The translations under genes were made by a program, and so were the position numbers. Shown piece after piece: positions 61,792 through 64,000 of a stretch of 64,000 bases of DNA. The notes beneath the pieces are model-generated. The model was not told the DNA's origin. It did no database searches and saw only the letters and a program-made list of their open reading frames with translations. This DNA comes from Flavobacteriaceae bacterium UBA2765 (GTDB taxonomy: Bacteria; Bacteroidota; Bacteroidia; Flavobacteriales; Flavobacteriaceae), in contig DEIV01000007.1 of assembly GCA_002352665.1 (NCBI GenBank), positions 1 to 64,000 of the forward strand. The letters are read 5' to 3'. Position 1 is the stretch's first letter, and each line of letters begins with the position of its first letter.

Positions 61792-61943
61792 CTTTTAAGA
61801 TATAATACCATAAAAAAAATAAAAAGCATAAGATGTAAAACTCCATTTACATTTATCTATAGAAGAGAAAAATATTTAGGTAGAATTTAAAAGCTTATAT
61901 ACTGCTAAATGCGATGAATAAATAATGCCTTATTAAAGAACTT

Positions 61944-62561
61944 ATGAAACAAGTCATTTACACAATCTTAAGCATACTAATATTAGGGTTTACAAATTCA
62001 AAAAACAGAATTGATTCTAATGAACTAAACTCTCAAAGTGTTGATACCACTTTTGTAGTTGATGACGCCAGTATAAAATTAATAGTTAAAAAAGGAAAAC
62101 TTATTCTAGTAGAAAAAGAATATTTTTTAGACAATGAAATAATATTAGATACTATTACGCATGAAAGAACCAAATTTATTCCTGAAGGTTCAGGAGCGAT
62201 AGGTGGTGCTTGGATAACATACTATAAAAACGGACAAATTAAAGCCAACGGTCAGACAAAAAATGAATTTGGATGTTGGATGGACAGTGGTTTATTTGAA
62301 TATTATAGCATTCAAGGTAATTTAATAAAAACCATTCACTTTGATAATTGGAAGAATGAAAGAGATGGTTGTCATTCAACTGTACATGATATCACACAAA
62401 AAGAATTTTATACAAATGGTCAAATTAAAGCTGTAAAATATTTTCAAAGTGCTTATGAAGAAGGAGAGCAAAATCCAGTTGGTGAATGGAAATATTATAA
62501 TATAAATGGAAAAGTAATACTAACAGAGAAGTATAAAATGGTATATTTCAAAAGATACTAA
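61944..62561 (+). CDS. Secreted protein with MORN-type repeats
   Basis: 205 residues. The N-terminus has a hydrophobic stretch (about 4-18) fitting a signal peptide. The C-terminal two thirds contain MORN_2-like hairpins: WITYYKNGQIKANGQTKNEF, GLFEYYSIQGNLIKTIHF, EFYTNGQIKAVKYF and GEWKYYNINGKVIL. It is shorter and more irregular than the MORN protein at 59889-61022 but of the same type. The next gene follows after 11 bases. Confidence 0.75.
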   Translation: MKQVIYTILSILILGFTNSKNRIDSNELNSQSVDTTFVVDDASIKLIVKKGKLILVEKEYFLDNEIILDTITHERTKFIPEGSGAIGGAWITYYKNGQIKANGQTKNEFGCWMDSGLFEYYSIQGNLIKTIHFDNWKNERDGCHSTVHDITQKEFYTNGQIKAVKYFQSAYEEGEQNPVGEWKYYNINGKVILTEKYKMVYFKRY

Positions 62562-62572
62562 AACATTAAATT

Positions 62573-63205
62573 ATGAATAGAAACAAAATTATAAATACAC
62601 TTATTGTAGTATTGATAAGTACATTATCAGCCTTTTCTCAACAAAAAAAGTATGAAGTCAGCCCATTACTAAATGGAGTTGGTTTGAATACAATCCTTAG
62701 CAAAATAGACAAATATTCTTCTAAATCACAAAAAATAGAAGGAAATACTTTAGTTTATCACAGAATTGAAGATGGTCAATTAACATTTTTAGGTAATGAT
62801 GTAACAGAAGCAGTTATAAGTACAAAAAATGCTAAGGTAGCGTATATTGCTTTTATTATAGAAAAAGAAGAAATTGAAACACCTCAATTCTCAGAAAAAA
62901 ATTTTGATACACTAATTTTAAAAAACAGAATTACAGAAGAAAATGCTCCTGCATATAGAAAAAGTAAACTTATTGAGTTCTATATCAAAAACTCACCAAA
63001 AACACTAAAAGCAAAAGAATACCTTACAACTAATTACAAGTTTATTTCAGAAGATTCTAATTGTCAATTTGACTGTTCTGATAAATGGGAGTCTGATTAT
63101 GCAAAAATATTAATAGAAAAAAACAACTATTTTAGTTATGATAGTGAACCTCTCAAGGTATATATTGAACAAACACTTATAATTAGATCAACTTTAATAG
63201 ATTGA
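62573..63205 (+). CDS. Secreted hypothetical protein
   Basis: 210 residues. A signal peptide is evident (MNRNKIINTLIVVLISTLSA, cleavage near FSQ). The rest is mixed helix and strand (KIEGNTLVYHRIEDGQLTFL, FDTLILKNRITEENAPAYRK) with two cysteines in NCQFDCSDKW. I recognise no family. It is the last gene of the secreted-protein locus and lies 11 bases after the MORN-type gene, so the two are probably cotranscribed. Confidence 0.7.
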   Translation: MNRNKIINTLIVVLISTLSAFSQQKKYEVSPLLNGVGLNTILSKIDKYSSKSQKIEGNTLVYHRIEDGQLTFLGNDVTEAVISTKNAKVAYIAFIIEKEEIETPQFSEKNFDTLILKNRITEENAPAYRKSKLIEFYIKNSPKTLKAKEYLTTNYKFISEDSNCQFDCSDKWESDYAKILIEKNNYFSYDSEPLKVYIEQTLIIRSTLID

Positions 63206-63367
63206 TTTTGATTATATAAGGCAAAAAAATAATAGCCTTAGTTATTGTTTCTTTTTTTAACGAAATATAAGTGAACCCACCTGCCAGAGAGACAGGAAAG
63301 AAACGATTTATTAGACTTGTTTTATGGTTAAATTGGTATAAAACAGGTTGTAAGAAATTAATAAAGT

Positions 63368-64000
63368 TTATCTATTACTCGGATCATCAATAGTATTATT
63401 ATCTACAGGATTTTTTACAAAAGGAAAAATAAATTGTCTAACAAAGCCTTTCGGAAATTTAACATCTCCAAGTCCTGTACTTTCAGGCCAGGCTTTCCCA
63501 ATTGGGTAATAGGTACCAAACATCATATCTATAAATGGAAAGTGAATTGCAAAATTTTTGTCATAAGCCTTAGGGTCATCAGAGTGATGCCAATGATGGT
63601 ACTGTGGTGTTACAAAGACATAACGAAAAAAACCAAAATTAATACGTGTATTGGCATGAGCTAATACAGCTTGAATAGAAACAATAATAATATAGGTAGT
63701 AAAAACTGAAGCACTAAATCCGAATACATATAATGGTAAAAAAGAAATCGCTCTAACAGCAATCATATCTACAAAATGAGTTCTAGAGCCAGCTAACCAA
63801 TCTATATCTTTTGTTGAATGATGCACTGCATGAAAACGCCATAAATATGGTATTTTATGAAATATATAGTGACCAGACCATTGAAATAAATCTGAAACAA
63901 ATAATGCAAGAAATAATTGAGGAATAAACCAAATACCTTGAATAGATTCCTGAAATGTTGCTAAACCAATATTTGAGAATGCTAAGGCAGCTGGTAGTTG
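63368..64000 (-). CDS. Sterol desaturase / fatty acid hydroxylase family protein, C-terminal part
   Basis: The frame is open from the window end to a stop at 63368, giving 210 residues of a gene that continues beyond 64000. The di-iron histidine clusters are visible: HYIFH, then FHAVHHS with HX2HH, and YHHWHHS. Two or three membrane spans flank them. Members hydroxylate or desaturate lipids at the membrane; in flavobacteria they are often linked to carotenoid or fatty-acid hydroxylation. The substrate cannot be read from the sequence. Confidence 0.88.
   Translation of the reverse strand, partial: QLPAALAFSNIGLATFQESIQGIWFIPQLFLALFVSDLFQWSGHYIFHKIPYLWRFHAVHHSTKDIDWLAGSRTHFVDMIAVRAISFLPLYVFGFSASVFTTYIIIVSIQAVLAHANTRINFGFFRYVFVTPQYHHWHHSDDPKAYDKNFAIHFPFIDMMFGTYYPIGKAWPESTGLGDVKFPKGFVRQFIFPFVKNPVDNNTIDDPSNR

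Noticed and set aside
1..64000. CRISPR arrays, tRNA or rRNA genes, intact insertion sequences
   Set aside because: No regularly spaced repeats, no cloverleaf or rRNA signatures and no transposase frame were found on reading both strands.

Overview
The window is AT-rich chromosomal DNA of a Bacteroidetes bacterium, almost certainly a marine member of the Flavobacteriaceae. The pointers are secreted enzymes with type IX secretion (T9SS) C-terminal sorting tails, LytTR two-component systems with 2TM modules, CAL67264-type and DUF3822 family proteins, Bacteroidetes-type promoters (TTTG-N19-TAnnTTTG, best seen before the catalase), and the general absence of strong Shine-Dalgarno sites. I see no rRNA, tRNA, CRISPR array or intact insertion sequence. 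One likely non-autonomous (MITE-like) element and several palindromic repeat families are present.

Layout. 1-3172: tail of a DUF2141-type protein, then a four-gene operon of a LytS-type histidine kinase with a fused 2TM module, two free 2TM proteins and a LytTR response regulator. 3190-8678: rsmD, a DUF3822 protein and a membrane protein, divergent from a RecD-like helicase, a PBP4-type lipoprotein and an acyltransferase. 8713-14826 (minus strand): a MarR-GNAT fusion with a perfect operator-like palindrome, a DUF4258 protein, an alanine dehydrogenase-like protein, tsaE, a YebC/PmpR protein, a secreted hypothetical protein and an acyl-CoA carboxylase beta subunit. 15088-20746 (plus strand): a redox cluster with an FMN reductase, a ferredoxin/CDGSH protein, a frameshifted TMEM175 channel gene, a cysteine-free glutaredoxin-like protein, a MarR regulator, pirin and catalase.

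20848-31167: ettA is followed by a segment holding a secreted C1 peptidase, a chimeric glycosidase-like/beta-helix T9SS protein and a GH16 T9SS enzyme. The segment ends with a decayed second copy of the ettA 3-prime end, so the secreted-enzyme genes lie between direct repeats of the ettA tail. A GH114-type lipoprotein follows. 31239-35856: lactonase-type beta-propeller, two tandem TlpA-type thioredoxins, hutH and the MITE-like element. 35929-51837: housekeeping genes clpC, gyrA, a TPR protein, an NlpC/P60 protein whose catalytic Cys is Ser, a thiolase, a flavin oxidoreductase, the cyclic-di-AMP phosphodiesterase pgpH, ackA and pta.

52120-56604 is a tight three-gene operon: a sodium:solute symporter, a GH13_18 sugar phosphorylase and glycerate 2-kinase. 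Together they read as a route for uptake and phosphorolysis of the compatible solute glucosylglycerate, yielding glucose-1-phosphate and 2-phosphoglycerate. 57336-63205 is a second LytTR system followed by secreted MORN-repeat proteins and a homologue of LipL32, the major outer-membrane protein of Leptospira, here without a lipidation cysteine. The window ends inside a sterol desaturase-type gene.
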